DNA from: Chromobacterium rhizoryzae
Lineage (GTDB): Bacteria; Pseudomonadota; Gammaproteobacteria; Burkholderiales; Chromobacteriaceae
Assembly (NCBI RefSeq): GCF_020544465.1
Contig: NZ_CP066126.1
Coordinates: 4,898,001 to 4,962,000 of the forward strand
Direction: 5' to 3'
Length of the DNA: 64,000 nucleotides
Position numbers and translations under genes: made by a program. Each line of letters opens with the position of its first letter. Position 1 is the stretch's first letter. Shown piece after piece: positions 8,369 to 18,377 of the stretch. The notes under the pieces are model-generated. The model was given only the letters and a program-made list of their open reading frames with translations. It had not been told where the DNA came from and searched no databases.

Positions 8369-10115
8369 TCAATCCGCGATCAACCGCAGCCGGGCGGTGG
8401 CCCTGCTGCGCCACTCCGCCGCGCCGGAAAAGCGCCATGTGCTGTGGGGCACGCTGTGGCTGATCGCCGCCGCGCTGATGGAGGCGCTGTCGCCGCTGCT
8501 GGGCAAGGTGTTCATCGACCGCTATCTGCTGCCGCGCGCGCCGCAATGGCTGGAAATGGGCCTGCTGCTGCTCGCCTGTCTGATGGCCGGCTACGCCGCG
8601 TCCAGCCTGCGCTATCTGCAGCTGGTGCGCCTGTCCGGCGTGGCGATGCGCTCGGTGCAAAGACTGCGCGAACAGGTTTACCGCCACGTGATCCGGCTGC
8701 CGATGGCCTTTTTCGACAAGGCGATCACCGGCCAGCTGGTCAGCCGCGTCACCAACGACACCGAATCGGTGAAGGCCTTGTACGTGCAGGTGCTGTTCGT
8801 GATGCTGGACAGCAGCATCGTGGTCATCGGTGTGATGGCGGCGATGGCCTGGCTGGACTGGCGGCTGATGCTGCTGGCGGCGCTGCTGCTGCCGGCGATG
8901 CTGGCCATCGTCTGGCTCTACCAGCGCTGGAGCGCGCCGTCGGTGACGCGCGCCCGCGCGCTGCGCAGCGACATCAACGCCCAGATGGCCGAATCCATCT
9001 CCGGCATGAGCGTGTTGCAGGCCGCCAACGCCACCGGCCGCTTCGCCGCGCGTTTCGATCAGGCCAACCACAATTACTACCGGGCGCGGATCGCGGAGTT
9101 GAGCGCCAACGCCTGGCTATTGCGTCCGGCGCTGGACCTGCTGAAAGTGCTGTTGCTGGCCGGGGTGATCTACAGCTTCAGCCAGCGGCCGCTGGGCGCG
9201 CTGCAGATCGGCGTGCTCTACGCCTTCATCAGCTATATCGGCCGCATGGTGGACCCGCTGATCCAGATCACCATGCAGTTCAGCCAGCTGCAGCAGGCGG
9301 TGGTGGCGGCGGCGCGGGTGGACGCGCTGCTGCAGGAGCCGGCGGCGGCGGCCGGCCACGGCCAGGGCCGCATCGAGCGGGGCGCGGTCAGCTTCCGCCG
9401 GGTGAGCTTCGGCTATCAGCCTGAGCGGCCGGTATTGCCCGATCTTTCGCTGGAGATTCCGGCCGGCGGCTTCATCGGCATCGTCGGCCACACCGGCAGC
9501 GGCAAATCCACGCTGCTGTCGCTGCTGCTGCGCTTCTACGCGCCGCAAGGCGGCGAGATCCTGATCGACGAGCAGCCGCTGGCCGCCTTCGACGACGCCG
9601 CCTTCCGCGACGGCGTCGGCCTGGTGCCGCAGGAGCCCTTTCTGCTGGCCGCCAGCGCGCGCGACAATATCGCCATGGGCCGGCCGTTGACGCAGCAGCA
9701 GATCGAGGACGCCGCGCGCGCGGCCGGCGCGCACGATCTGATCCTGGCCCTGGAGCAGGGCTACGACACCGATATGGGCGAGAGCGGCTCGCGGCTGTCC
9801 AGCGGACAGAAGCAGCTGATCGCCATCGCCCGCGCGCTGGCGGGCAAGCCGCGCATCCTGCTGCTGGACGAGGCCACCTCCCACATCGACAGCGAAACCG
9901 AGCAACTGGTGCAAGGAGCGCTGGAACAGCTGCGCGGCCAGATCACCCTGATCTCCATCGCCCACCGGCTGTCCACCATCCGCGACGCCGACCGCATCAT
10001 CGTGCTCAACCACGGCCAGATCGCCGAAACCGGCAATCACGAGGCCTTGATGACCGAGGGCGGCATCTACCAACGGCTATACTTGCTGCAGCAATTGCAG
10101 CCGGAAGCCGGCTGA
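8358..10115 (+). CDS. mdlB: ABC exporter half-transporter, MdlB/SmdB-like (catalytic ATP site)
   Basis: This 585-residue protein pairs with the preceding one. A six-helix membrane domain is followed by an ATPase with Walker A GHTGSGKS, Q-loop VPQEPF, signature LSSGQKQLIAIARAL and Walker B ILLLDEATSHID, then an intact H-loop (IAHRLS). The catalytic Glu is present here, opposite to its partner. Its start ATG lies inside the 3' end of the first gene (11-bp overlap), which indicates translational coupling and equal production. The TatD gene follows 18 bp later, so the three genes may share a transcript. Confidence 0.88.
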   Translation: MKSDQSAINRSRAVALLRHSAAPEKRHVLWGTLWLIAAALMEALSPLLGKVFIDRYLLPRAPQWLEMGLLLLACLMAGYAASSLRYLQLVRLSGVAMRSVQRLREQVYRHVIRLPMAFFDKAITGQLVSRVTNDTESVKALYVQVLFVMLDSSIVVIGVMAAMAWLDWRLMLLAALLLPAMLAIVWLYQRWSAPSVTRARALRSDINAQMAESISGMSVLQAANATGRFAARFDQANHNYYRARIAELSANAWLLRPALDLLKVLLLAGVIYSFSQRPLGALQIGVLYAFISYIGRMVDPLIQITMQFSQLQQAVVAAARVDALLQEPAAAAGHGQGRIERGAVSFRRVSFGYQPERPVLPDLSLEIPAGGFIGIVGHTGSGKSTLLSLLLRFYAPQGGEILIDEQPLAAFDDAAFRDGVGLVPQEPFLLAASARDNIAMGRPLTQQQIEDAARAAGAHDLILALEQGYDTDMGESGSRLSSGQKQLIAIARALAGKPRILLLDEATSHIDSETEQLVQGALEQLRGQITLISIAHRLSTIRDADRIIVLNHGQIAETGNHEALMTEGGIYQRLYLLQQLQPEAG

Positions 10116-10133
10116 ACGAACGACGAATCCGCC

Positions 10134-10928
10134 ATGCACCGTTTCCCCGCCCTGCCCGCGCCCGGCGCGCTGATCGACACCCACTGCCATCTGGACGCGC
10201 CGGAATTGGCGCCCATGCTGTCCGCCGTGCTGGAGCGCGCGCGCGCCGCCGGCGTCGACCAGATCCTGGTGCCGGCGGTGCGCGCCGACACCTTCGACGC
10301 CGCCGCCGCCATGCGCCGCGATCACGGCTGCTGGATAGGCTTCGGCCTGCATCCCATCTATCTGGAACGGCACCTGGACGAGCATCTGGAGCAGCTGGAG
10401 CGCGCGCTGCGCGAACAGCGGCCGGAGGCGGTGGGAGAGATAGGCCTGGACTTCTATCTGCCGGAGCTGGATCCGGCGCGGCAGGAGGCCTTGTTCGTCG
10501 AACAGCTGAAGCTGGCGCGCAAATACGCGCTGCCGGTGGTGCTGCACGTGCGCCGATCGGTGGACCGCGTGCTCAAGCATCTGCGCGAGCAGCGCGTCGA
10601 GCGGGGCATCGCCCACGCCTTCAACGGCAGCCCGCAGCAAGCGGACGCGATGCTGCGCCAGGGCATGAAGCTGGGCTTCGGCGGCGCGATGACCTACTCC
10701 GGCTCCCAGCGCATCCGCCGGCTGGCGGCCACGCTGCCGCTGTCCGGCCTGGTGCTGGAAACCGACGCGCCGGACATCCGCCCCGAGTTCGCCCAGGACC
10801 GGCCCAACGAGCCGGCCCATCTGGCCGCCTTCAGCGCGCAGCTAGCCGAGCTGCGCGGCCTGCCGGAGACGGCGCTGCGCCAGGCCTTGTACCGCAATAG
10901 CCTGGAGGCGCTGGGCATCGCCGGCTGA
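10134..10928 (+). CDS. TatD-family metal-dependent hydrolase (deoxyribonuclease-like)
   Basis: The 264-residue TIM-barrel protein carries the TatD metal motifs in order: DTHCHLD (residue 16), GEIGLDFY (about 103), LHVRR (about 139), AHAFNG (about 161) and LETDAPD (about 208). TatD/YcfH/YjjV proteins are two-metal hydrolases, several with 3'-5' exonuclease activity on DNA. Which paralogue this is cannot be settled by eye; YjjV-like is plausible. It follows mdlB by 18 bp and ends 16 bp before the convergent chemoreceptor gene. Confidence 0.9.
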   Translation: MHRFPALPAPGALIDTHCHLDAPELAPMLSAVLERARAAGVDQILVPAVRADTFDAAAAMRRDHGCWIGFGLHPIYLERHLDEHLEQLERALREQRPEAVGEIGLDFYLPELDPARQEALFVEQLKLARKYALPVVLHVRRSVDRVLKHLREQRVERGIAHAFNGSPQQADAMLRQGMKLGFGGAMTYSGSQRIRRLAATLPLSGLVLETDAPDIRPEFAQDRPNEPAHLAAFSAQLAELRGLPETALRQALYRNSLEALGIAG

Positions 10929-10944
10929 GATGAAGCCCCTTCCC

Positions 10945-12576
10945 TCAGGTGCGGAAGCGCCTGAGATTGGAGTCCAAATCCACCGACAACTGCTGCAGCT
11001 CCTGCGATAGCTGGCTGGCCTGGCCAGAGGCCTTGGCGGTGCTCTCGTTCATCTGCGCCATCTGCTCCACATTGCCCGCCACCAGCTGGCTGGCGTGGCT
11101 TTGCTCCTTGATCGCGTTGGCGATGTCGGTGATGCGCTCCACCGAGTGCTGGGACAGCTGATGGATTTCACGCAGCGACTCGGCCACGCTGGAGGTGCTG
11201 CTGACGCCGCTCTCGATGCGGGCGTTGGCCTGCTGCATGCTCTGGTAGGCGCGCTGGGTATCGGTCTGAACCCCTTCGATATGGGTGGAAATCTCGGTGG
11301 TGGCCTGGCTGGTGCGCTCGGCCAGCTTGCGCACCTCGTCCGCCACCACCGCGAAGCCGCGGCCCATCTCCCCGGCCCGCGCCGCCTCGATCGCCGCGTT
11401 CAGCGCCAAGAGATTGGTCTGCTCGGCGATGTCGCGGATCACCCGCACGATGTCGCCGATATCGCTAGAACGCTGATTGAGCTGCCCCATCACCGTGGAG
11501 GTTTCGGTAATGCCGCTGGCGATCAGCTGGATCTCGCTGGCGGCTTTTTCCGCCAGGCCGTTGCCGCGATCCGCCTGCGCCATGGTCTGGCGCGCCTGGC
11601 CTTCCACGTCGCGGGTATTGTCCGCCACCAGATTGATGCTGACCGACATCTGCTCGATCGCCGCCGCGCCGCTGGCGGCGGATTCCGCCTGATTGGCCGC
11701 GGCGCCGGACACCTGGGAGCTGACGTCCGCCATCTGCCCCGAAGCGCTGGCCAGTTGCGTGGCGTGGCCCTGGGCTTCCTGCACCAGCCGGCGCACGGTG
11801 CCGACCAGCGAGGCCAGCGATTCGCCGACGCTGCCCAGCTCATTGCGGCCGAAGTCCGGCAGTTCCAGGTTCAGATCGCAGGTTTGCGCCAGTTGCTGCG
11901 CGGAATCCCGCATCTGCAGCAAGGGCACGCGGATGGAGCGGATGATGTACCAGGACACCACCAGGCTGGCCAGCAGGCCGACCGCCACCGTGGCCAGCAA
12001 CTGGCTGCGCACCGCGTCCGCGGAGGCATCGATCTGGCCGCGCAGCCCCGCCACCGCGTCGGAAGCGCCCTTGGCCAGTTTGGCCGAGACCTCTTCCATC
12101 TGGTGGATGCTGCCCTTGTACTGGCCAAACGCCTTGTTGGCGTCGCTGGTGCTGGCCAGTTCCTGCTTGTCCACCTTGGCGCCCACCGTCTTGAAGCCGT
12201 CGGCGTAGCTGTTGAGCAGCCCGTCCAGCGTCGTCAGCTGCTGGGCGGCGTCGCCGTTCAGCGGATGGGTGCCGGCGCTCTTGATCGCCGCGTGCGCGCC
12301 GTCCAGCGTCTTGCTCCATTTCCCGCTGTACTCGCTCCGCTTGGCGGCGTCGCCCAGATTGATGAAATAGTCCTTCTCGAAACGCCGCAGATTGCCCATA
12401 TGCTGCTGCAACTCCACCACGTCGCGGTAAAAGGCCAGTTCATGAGTGCTGACATCCTCCACCCGGCTGGAAATGCTGCCCAACCCCATGAAGGCCAGCA
12501 AGCTGGTCACCGCCAGCGCCACCAGCAACAAGGCGAAACCCAGGGTGATCCGGGCCGCAATCGTCATATTCCGCAT
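10945..12576 (-). CDS. Methyl-accepting chemotaxis protein
   Basis: The 543-residue chemoreceptor has a membrane helix near residues 10-31, a four-helix-bundle periplasmic sensor to about residue 190, and a second membrane helix near 190-212. A HAMP domain ([17 protein letters not shown]) and a long cytoplasmic coiled-coil follow. The conserved signalling tip is clear: [20 protein letters not shown], then [18 protein letters not shown]. It ends LRRFRT with no NWETF-type CheR/CheB tether. GGGGAG 7 bp before ATG 12576 supports the start. The ligand is unknown. No other chemotaxis gene is adjacent, so this is an orphan receptor. Confidence 0.95.
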   Translation of the reverse strand: MRNMTIAARITLGFALLLVALAVTSLLAFMGLGSISSRVEDVSTHELAFYRDVVELQQHMGNLRRFEKDYFINLGDAAKRSEYSGKWSKTLDGAHAAIKSAGTHPLNGDAAQQLTTLDGLLNSYADGFKTVGAKVDKQELASTSDANKAFGQYKGSIHQMEEVSAKLAKGASDAVAGLRGQIDASADAVRSQLLATVAVGLLASLVVSWYIIRSIRVPLLQMRDSAQQLAQTCDLNLELPDFGRNELGSVGESLASLVGTVRRLVQEAQGHATQLASASGQMADVSSQVSGAAANQAESAASGAAAIEQMSVSINLVADNTRDVEGQARQTMAQADRGNGLAEKAASEIQLIASGITETSTVMGQLNQRSSDIGDIVRVIRDIAEQTNLLALNAAIEAARAGEMGRGFAVVADEVRKLAERTSQATTEISTHIEGVQTDTQRAYQSMQQANARIESGVSSTSSVAESLREIHQLSQHSVERITDIANAIKEQSHASQLVAGNVEQMAQMNESTAKASGQASQLSQELQQLSVDLDSNLRRFRT

Positions 12577-12727
12577 TTACACACTCCCCAACCAAACTAT
12601 GTTTTTTTTGGATTCCCGCCGATTCAAGTCCGCGGTTTCGCCGCGATGGTAAACCAAGCCGTTCACGGTTTTCACCGCATGACTCCGGCAAGTTTCACAC
12701 TCTGCGCCCGGCATGCGCGGTGGACGC

Positions 12728-12757
12728 AAAAAAAGCCGTCAGCATGAGCTGACGGCT
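12728..12757 (-). terminator. Rho-independent terminator ending the his-tat transcript
   Basis: GCCGTCAGC (12735-12743), loop ATGA, then GCTGACGGC (12748-12756). On the minus strand the stem is followed by a run of seven T. It lies just past the DUF2069 stop and is the only strong terminator seen downstream of hisG on this strand. Confidence 0.9.
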
Positions 12758-12779
12758 TCCTTTTGGCTGCGCGCGAGGT

Positions 12780-13133
12780 CTACTGCGGCTGACGCGACAA
12801 CTTGAAGGTTCTGGCAAAGCCCAATACACAGACGAAGAATAGTCCGCTTAAGAAGATTTCGCCCCATGCAAGTTGTTGCGACAGACCGCGATCCGCCCAA
12901 CCGCGCATCACGCCCTCGGTGAAATAAGCCAAGATGAACATGCTGGCCCATTGATAGGTGTACAGGCGCTGGGCCAGGATGCCGCGCAGCGGCAGCAGCA
13001 GCACCGCCGCCTTGAGCGCCAGCAGCGAGCCGCCCGGACGCAGCGGCGCCAGCCACAGCTCCCAGGCCAGGCACAGCAGGATCAGGGCGATCAGCGACGC
13101 CGACGCGCCGTAATGCCAGGCGTTTCGATTCAT
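12780..13133 (-). CDS. DUF2069 small inner-membrane protein
   Basis: This is a 117-residue protein with about four hydrophobic spans (for example SASLIALILLCLAWELWLAP) and the LYTYQWASMFILAYFTEGVMR core typical of DUF2069. Function is unknown. ATG 13133 was chosen because it overlaps the tatC stop as ATGA; the frame extends 27 codons upstream but without membrane-protein character. It is the last gene before the terminator and is probably coupled to tatC. Confidence 0.85.
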   Translation of the reverse strand: MNRNAWHYGASASLIALILLCLAWELWLAPLRPGGSLLALKAAVLLLPLRGILAQRLYTYQWASMFILAYFTEGVMRGWADRGLSQQLAWGEIFLSGLFFVCVLGFARTFKLSRQPQ

Positions 13134-13870
13134 GAACCATCCTCCAGCAAAGGGCGCTCCTTCTTGCGGCCCAGGAACACCGCCAACAGAATGCCCGCCT
13201 CGTACAACAGCCACAGCGGCACCGCCAGCAGGGTTTGCGACAGCACGTCCGGCGGCGTGACGACGGCGGCCACCACGAAGGCGCCGACGATCACGTAAGG
13301 CCGGCCCTGGCGCAGTTTTTCCACCGACACCACGCCCATGCGCACCAGCAGGATCACCACCACCGGCACCTCGAAGGTGACGCCGAAGGCCATGAACATG
13401 CCGAGCACGAAGGACAGGTATTTATCGATGTCGGTCATCATGCTGACCCCGACCGGCGTCACCGCCGACATGAAGCCGAACACCACGGGGAAGACCAGGA
13501 AGTAGGCGAAAGCCATGCCGGTGAGGAACAGCAACAGGCTGGCCACCACCAGGGGCAGCACCAGCCGTTTCTCATGGTGGTAGAGCCCGGGCGCGACAAA
13601 GGCCCAAATCTGGTACAGGGTATTGGGCAGCGAGATCAGGAAGGCCACCAGCATGGTCACCTTGACCGGTACGAAGAACGGCGCGGTGACGTCGGTGGCG
13701 ATCATGTTCGCCCCCTTAGGCAGCGCGTCCAGCAGCGGCTTGGCCAGCAGATGGTAGATGTCCCCGGACCAATGGAACAGGCCGAGAAACACCAGCGCGA
13801 CGCCGAGCAGCGCCCGTACCAGACGGGTGCGCAACTCGATCAGATGCGCGAGCAAGGGTTGTTCATTCAT
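13130..13870 (-). CDS. tatC: Sec-independent protein translocase subunit TatC
   Basis: The 246-residue polytopic protein (six membrane helices) forms the receptor core of the twin-arginine translocase for folded proteins. The N-terminal HLIELRTRL and the later FGVTFEVPVV segment (conserved E) are TatC signatures. ATG 13870 (MNEQPLLAHL) is preferred; a TTG five codons upstream is possible and neither has a strong ribosome binding site. TatB lies 72 bp upstream, and DUF2069 overlaps its stop by 4 bp. Confidence 0.95.
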   Translation of the reverse strand: MNEQPLLAHLIELRTRLVRALLGVALVFLGLFHWSGDIYHLLAKPLLDALPKGANMIATDVTAPFFVPVKVTMLVAFLISLPNTLYQIWAFVAPGLYHHEKRLVLPLVVASLLLFLTGMAFAYFLVFPVVFGFMSAVTPVGVSMMTDIDKYLSFVLGMFMAFGVTFEVPVVVILLVRMGVVSVEKLRQGRPYVIVGAFVVAAVVTPPDVLSQTLLAVPLWLLYEAGILLAVFLGRKKERPLLEDGS

Positions 13871-13942
13871 GCGCGGGATGTCCAATGGATTCAGGAACGG
13901 CCGGAGCGGGCGCCAGTCCCGCCCGGCCGGGTGCGGCCAAGC

Positions 13943-14443
13943 TCAACGCGGCGATGGCGGATCGGCCGGCTGGGGAGCCGGCGCCGCCGGCGGCAAGTCG
14001 TCGAACAGGTCCAGCTGGTTCTCGTCCTTGACCGGCGCCGCCTCGGCCTGCGCCTCGACGTCGGCCGGAAGCGGGTCCAGCAGATCCGGCTGCAGGCCGC
14101 CGTGGATGAGATTGGCCGCCTCTTCCACCGGCGCGCGCGCCTCGTCCGCCAGGGAACGCAGTTCGGCGCTGTTCTGCTCCATCGCCTCGCGCACGCCCCG
14201 CACTTCGGAGTCGAGCTGGCCTTTGAACGACTGCGCCGCGTCCTCGATGTCCTGCCGCAATTCGTTCAGGCCGGTCAGATTGGCCTGCTGCTGGATGTCG
14301 GACTTCACCGTGGCCACGAAACGCTGGGCGCGGCCCACCAGCGCGCCCAGGGTGCGCGCCACCGTGGGCAGGCGCTCCGGCCCCAAGACCACCAGGGCCA
14401 CCACGCCTATCAACAGGATTTCGCCAAAGCTGATTTCAAACAC
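13943..14443 (-). CDS. tatB: Sec-independent protein translocase subunit TatB
   Basis: The 166-residue protein has a single N-terminal membrane helix (EISFGEILLIGVVALVVLGP, with the TatB-type glutamate and LGPERLP hinge), an amphipathic helix, a charged coiled region, and an acidic proline-rich tail. With TatC it recognises twin-arginine signal peptides. The start is GTG at 14443, 14 bp after the tatA stop. It belongs to the tatA-tatB-tatC group at the end of the his transcript. Confidence 0.93.
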   Translation of the reverse strand: MFEISFGEILLIGVVALVVLGPERLPTVARTLGALVGRAQRFVATVKSDIQQQANLTGLNELRQDIEDAAQSFKGQLDSEVRGVREAMEQNSAELRSLADEARAPVEEAANLIHGGLQPDLLDPLPADVEAQAEAAPVKDENQLDLFDDLPPAAPAPQPADPPSPR

Positions 14444-14457
14444 GCTTGAGCCGCGCC

Positions 14458-14670
<213 letters not shown>

Positions 14671-14739
14671 TCACTTCCTTATCAAATCGAATTAGTACGC
14701 GGAGGCCGCCCGGCCTCCCGCTTCGGGCCCGCGGGCCGA

Positions 14740-15066
14740 TCAGTTATTCTTGTGGCCGAACACATGCACGTGCAGGTGGAACACTTCCTGCCCGCCGCCG
14801 CGGCCGGTGTTGATGCCGGTCTTGAAGCCGCCCTCCAGGCCCTGCTCGCGCGCCAGCTTGGGCGCCAGGGTCAGCATCTTGCCCAGCACCGCCTCGTGCT
14901 CGGGGCCGCAATGGGCCAGCGAATCCACGTGCAGCTTGGGAATCAGCATGAAATGCACGGGAGCGATCGGACGGATGTCGTGGAAGGCCAGCACATCGTC
15001 GTCTTCGTAGATTTTATTGGCCGGAATCTGCCCGGCCACGATTTTGCAGAAGATGCAGTCTGTCAT
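14740..15066 (-). CDS. hinT: HIT-family (HinT-like) purine nucleotide phosphoramidase
   Basis: The 108-residue protein opens with DCIFCKIVAGQIPA and ends with the histidine triad HLHVHVFG. HinT proteins hydrolyse adenosine 5'-phosphoramidates and acyl-adenylates. ATG 15066 is chosen since MTDCIFCKI is the canonical start; the longer frame reads back into the end of hisE. It lies 22 bp after the hisE stop and before tatA. The hisE-HIT-tatA order is common in betaproteobacteria. Confidence 0.93.
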   Translation of the reverse strand: MTDCIFCKIVAGQIPANKIYEDDDVLAFHDIRPIAPVHFMLIPKLHVDSLAHCGPEHEAVLGKMLTLAPKLAREQGLEGGFKTGINTGRGGGQEVFHLHVHVFGHKNN

Positions 15067-15088
15067 TATTGTCGGCTCTCGCTCAATC

Positions 15089-15415
15089 TTAAGGGGTGGG
15101 GGCGCGGGAGGCCTTTTCATCCAGGCCGGAAATACCCTCGCGCCGCTTCAACTCCATCAGCACGTCCTCGGGCCGCAGGCCATGATAGGTCAGCAACACC
15201 ATGCTGTGGAACCACAGGTCGGCCACTTCGCGCACCAGATGCAGCTTGTCCTTGTCCTTGGAGGCCATCAGCGTTTCCGCCGCCTCCTCCGCCACTTTCT
15301 TCAGAATGGCGTCCTCGCCCTTGTGAAACAGGGACGCCACATAGGAAGACTGGGAACTGGCCTCGCGCCGCGCTTCCAGCGTGTCCGCGATGGTTTTCAG
15401 CACATCCTGGCTCAT
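15089..15415 (-). CDS. hisE: Phosphoribosyl-ATP pyrophosphatase
   Basis: The 108-residue all-helical protein removes pyrophosphate from phosphoribosyl-ATP (second histidine step). The MazG-like metal site is visible as KKVAEEAAE (residues 39-47) and [10 protein letters not shown] (61-70). It is separate from hisI here, unlike the enterobacterial HisIE fusion. It lies 124 bp after hisI, and that gap shows no obvious structure. Confidence 0.95.
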   Translation of the reverse strand: MSQDVLKTIADTLEARREASSQSSYVASLFHKGEDAILKKVAEEAAETLMASKDKDKLHLVREVADLWFHSMVLLTYHGLRPEDVLMELKRREGISGLDEKASRAPTP

Positions 15416-15539
15416 GTCGCTATTCCTTTACGCCGCAACCCCGGCAAGTATATGTCGTTCCGATGGCAAAACGATAACAATCGCCTTGCCGGCTGCCATT
15501 CTAACGGCCAGCCGCCGCAAGGCGTTGACCGCGCGCAAG

Positions 15540-15932
15540 TCAGGCCTTGCCGTAGATGGCGCCCGGGTCCTTCAAGACCGCGTCCACCACTTCCCAATCT
15601 TGCCGCGCCGGATCGAAGCGGCGGTAGAAGCAGCTTTCGCGGCCGGTATGGCAGGCGATGCCGCCGGCCTGCTCGATCTGCATCACCACCACGTCGCCGT
15701 CGCAGTCCAGCCGCAACTCCTTGACGCTTTGCAGGTGGCCGGAATCCTCGCCCTTCTTCCACAGCTTGCCGCGCGAGCGGCTCCAGTAATGGGCGACGCC
15801 GGTTTCGGCGGTCAGGGCCAGGCTGTCGCGATTCATCCACGCCACCATCAGCACCCGGCCGCTGGCGGCGTCCTGGGCGATGGCGGCGACCAGGCCCTTG
15901 TCGTCCCATTTGACTTCATCCAACCAATTCAT
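15540..15932 (-). CDS. hisI: Phosphoribosyl-AMP cyclohydrolase
   Basis: The 130-residue zinc enzyme opens the adenine ring of phosphoribosyl-AMP (third histidine step). Conserved features are [14 protein letters not shown] (about residues 51-64), DCDGD for Mg binding (about 75) and [13 protein letters not shown] (about 93), which holds two zinc cysteines. It is monofunctional. hisF is 118 bp upstream. Confidence 0.95.
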   Translation of the reverse strand: MNWLDEVKWDDKGLVAAIAQDAASGRVLMVAWMNRDSLALTAETGVAHYWSRSRGKLWKKGEDSGHLQSVKELRLDCDGDVVVMQIEQAGGIACHTGRESCFYRRFDPARQDWEVVDAVLKDPGAIYGKA

Positions 15933-16050
15933 GGCTCACCTTTAGAAGGCCACGCGCCTTGGCTATGAGTGGCGGCGCGGCAAATGATTCAGCGCGGCGC
16001 CCGCTTCGCCTCAAATTAAGACGCCGGCAAGAGTGTCGATCGGAAAGCGC

Positions 16051-16815
16051 TCACAGCCGCACTTCGATGCCGGCGTCCCGCATCGCCTGCTTGGCCTCCG
16101 CCACCGTGTGCTCGCCGAAATGGAAAATACTGGCGGCCAGCACCGCGTCGGCCTTGCCCAGTTTGACCCCGTCCACCAGGTGCTGCAGCGTGCCCACTCC
16201 GCCGGAGGCGATCACCGGAATGTCCACCGCTTCCGACACCGCGCGCGTCAGCTCCAGATTGAAGCCTATCTTGGTGCCGTCGCGGTCCATGCTGGTCAGC
16301 AGGATTTCGCCCGCCCCCAGTTGCTGCATCTGACGCGCCCACGCCACCGCGTCGATGCCGGTGCGCGTGCGGCCGCCGTGGGTGAACACCTCCCAGCGGT
16401 CGTTCTCCGGCGTCACCGCCTTGGCGTCCACCGCCACGACGACGCACTGGCTGCCGAAGCGATCGGCCGCCTCGCTCACCAGCTGCGGCCGGGTCACCGC
16501 CGCGGTGTTGATGCTGACCTTGTCCGCGCCGGCGCTGAGCAGGCGGCGGATGTCCGCCACTTCCCGCACGCCGCCGCCCACGGTCAGCGGAATGAACACC
16601 TGCTCCGCCACCGATTCGATCACGTGCAGAATGATGTCGCGCTGGTCCGAGCTGGCGGTGATATCGAGAAAGGTCAGTTCGTCCGCGCCCTGCTCGTTAT
16701 AGCGGCGGGCGATTTCCACCGGGTCGCCGGCGTCGCGCAGACCCAGGAAGTTGACGCCTTTGACGACGCGACCGGCGGTCACGTCCAGACAGGGGATGAT
16801 GCGTTTGGCAAGCAT
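16051..16815 (-). CDS. hisF: Imidazole glycerol phosphate synthase, cyclase subunit
   Basis: The 254-residue TIM-barrel protein uses ammonia from HisH to make IGP and AICAR from PRFAR. It starts [12 protein letters not shown], with catalytic D11, and has SMDRDGTK with the second catalytic Asp near residue 130. ATG 16815 is canonical; the open frame continues upstream into hisA in another frame. A 77-bp gap separates it from hisA. Confidence 0.96.
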   Translation of the reverse strand: MLAKRIIPCLDVTAGRVVKGVNFLGLRDAGDPVEIARRYNEQGADELTFLDITASSDQRDIILHVIESVAEQVFIPLTVGGGVREVADIRRLLSAGADKVSINTAAVTRPQLVSEAADRFGSQCVVVAVDAKAVTPENDRWEVFTHGGRTRTGIDAVAWARQMQQLGAGEILLTSMDRDGTKIGFNLELTRAVSEAVDIPVIASGGVGTLQHLVDGVKLGKADAVLAASIFHFGEHTVAEAKQAMRDAGIEVRL

Positions 16816-16892
16816 ATGGGGTCCGGCAAACGGCCAACCGGCCCGAACAGTGTGTACGGGCCGGCATGGCTTGATAAGTCGAGAACAGGCTC

Positions 16893-17633
16893 TCAGTCCG
16901 ACAATTCGTCGGCCAGCGTCTGCGCGGCGGCGAAATCGATGCCGCCCTCGTAGATGGCGCGGCCGGTGATCGCGCCTTCGACGCCCTCGTCCTTCACCGC
17001 GCACAAGGCGCGGATGTCGTCGAGATTGCTCAGGCCGCCGGAGGCGATCACCGGGATGGTCAGCGCCTGCGCCAGCTTGACGGTGGCGTCGATGTTGACG
17101 CCGTTCATCATGCCGTCGCGGCCGATGTCGGTGTAGATCACCGAATTGACGCCGTAGTCCTGGAAGCGTTTGGCCAGATCGATCACCTTGTGGTTGGTGA
17201 CCTTGGCCCAGCCGTCTATCGCCACCATGCCGTCCTTGGCGTCCAGGCCGACGATGACCTGGCCGGGGAAGGCGTCGCAGGCATCGTGCAGAAAGCCCGG
17301 CGTCTTGACCGCGGCGGTGCCGATAATCACGTAGGCCAGACCCATGTCCAGGTATTTCTCAATGGTGTCCAGATCACGGATGCCGCCGCCCAATTGCACG
17401 GGGATTTCATTGCCGACCTCGCCCAGAATGTCGCGGATCACCGCCAGATTCTTGGGCTTGCCGGCGAAAGCGCCGTTGAGGTCGACCAGATGCAGGCGGC
17501 GAGCGCCCTGATCGCGCCAATGGGCGGCGACTTGCACGGGGTCGTCGGAGAAAACGGTGGCATCGTCCATCACGCCCTGTTTCAGGCGTACGCATTGACC
17601 GTCTTTCAGGTCTATCGCGGGTATGAGCAGCAT
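16893..17633 (-). CDS. hisA: ProFAR isomerase (HisA)
   Basis: The 246-residue TIM barrel converts ProFAR to PRFAR by an Amadori rearrangement. It has [17 protein letters not shown] with catalytic D8, and YTDIGRDG near residue 127 with the second catalytic Asp. It sits between hisH (20 bp upstream) and hisF in the usual hisH-A-F order. Confidence 0.96.
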   Translation of the reverse strand: MLLIPAIDLKDGQCVRLKQGVMDDATVFSDDPVQVAAHWRDQGARRLHLVDLNGAFAGKPKNLAVIRDILGEVGNEIPVQLGGGIRDLDTIEKYLDMGLAYVIIGTAAVKTPGFLHDACDAFPGQVIVGLDAKDGMVAIDGWAKVTNHKVIDLAKRFQDYGVNSVIYTDIGRDGMMNGVNIDATVKLAQALTIPVIASGGLSNLDDIRALCAVKDEGVEGAITGRAIYEGGIDFAAAQTLADELSD

Positions 17634-17653
17634 GGTGCTAAATCAAACGTGAG

Positions 17654-18301
17654 TTAAACACTGCCATCCCAGGCCAGGAAGTTCTTCATCATCTGAAGGC
17701 CGGCCCGGTGGCTCTTTTCGGTGTGGAACTGGCTTGCGAAGATGTTCCCACGACCGACAATACATGAAAACCGCTCAGGGTATTCACTTTCCGCCAGCGT
17801 CAGGCCCGCATCGGCCGGCGCAAAGTGGTAACTATGCACAAAATAGAAACGCTCGCCGTCGGCGATGCCGGCGAACAAGGGATGGACCCGCGTCTGGAAC
17901 ACCTGGTTCCAGCCCATGTGCGGCACTTTCAAACGCTCGCCCTCGGCGTCGCGCAGTCCGGCGGCAAAACGCGCCACCTTGCCGGGGAACAGGCCCAGGC
18001 CTTGAGTCGGCCCCTCCTCGCTTTCCTCGAACAATAGCTGCGCGCCGACGCAGATGCCAAAAAACGGCTTGTTCTTGGTGCTTTCCCTTATCGCCTCGGC
18101 CAGCCCGTGCTGGTTCAGCTCGCGCATGCAGTCCGGCATCGCGCCCTGTCCGGGGAAGATCACCTTGTCCGCCTTGAGCACGGCTTCCGGCTCGCTGGTG
18201 AGGAAGATGTCCGCGCCGATGTCGTTGACGGCCTGCGCCGACTTGAGCACCGAATGCAGATTGCCCATGCCGTAATCCACTACTGCAACTTTAATCGCCA
18301 T
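17654..18301 (-). CDS. hisH: Imidazole glycerol phosphate synthase, glutaminase subunit
   Basis: The 215-residue class I glutamine amidotransferase supplies ammonia to HisF. The nucleophile is C84 in GICVGAQ (GICLGMQ is the usual form), and the His/Glu pair is in FHTEKSH near residue 195 (usually FHPEKS). VVDYGMGNL at the N-terminus is typical. These small changes keep all catalytic residues. It lies 76 bp after hisB. Confidence 0.95.
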   Translation of the reverse strand: MAIKVAVVDYGMGNLHSVLKSAQAVNDIGADIFLTSEPEAVLKADKVIFPGQGAMPDCMRELNQHGLAEAIRESTKNKPFFGICVGAQLLFEESEEGPTQGLGLFPGKVARFAAGLRDAEGERLKVPHMGWNQVFQTRVHPLFAGIADGERFYFVHSYHFAPADAGLTLAESEYPERFSCIVGRGNIFASQFHTEKSHRAGLQMMKNFLAWDGSV

Positions 18302-18377
18302 CCTGCAAGCTCGCTTCGGGGTGTGGCGGCGCTCCGGCCAAATGCGGCCGGAGCCCTGAAAAAACGGCGCGGCCGAC

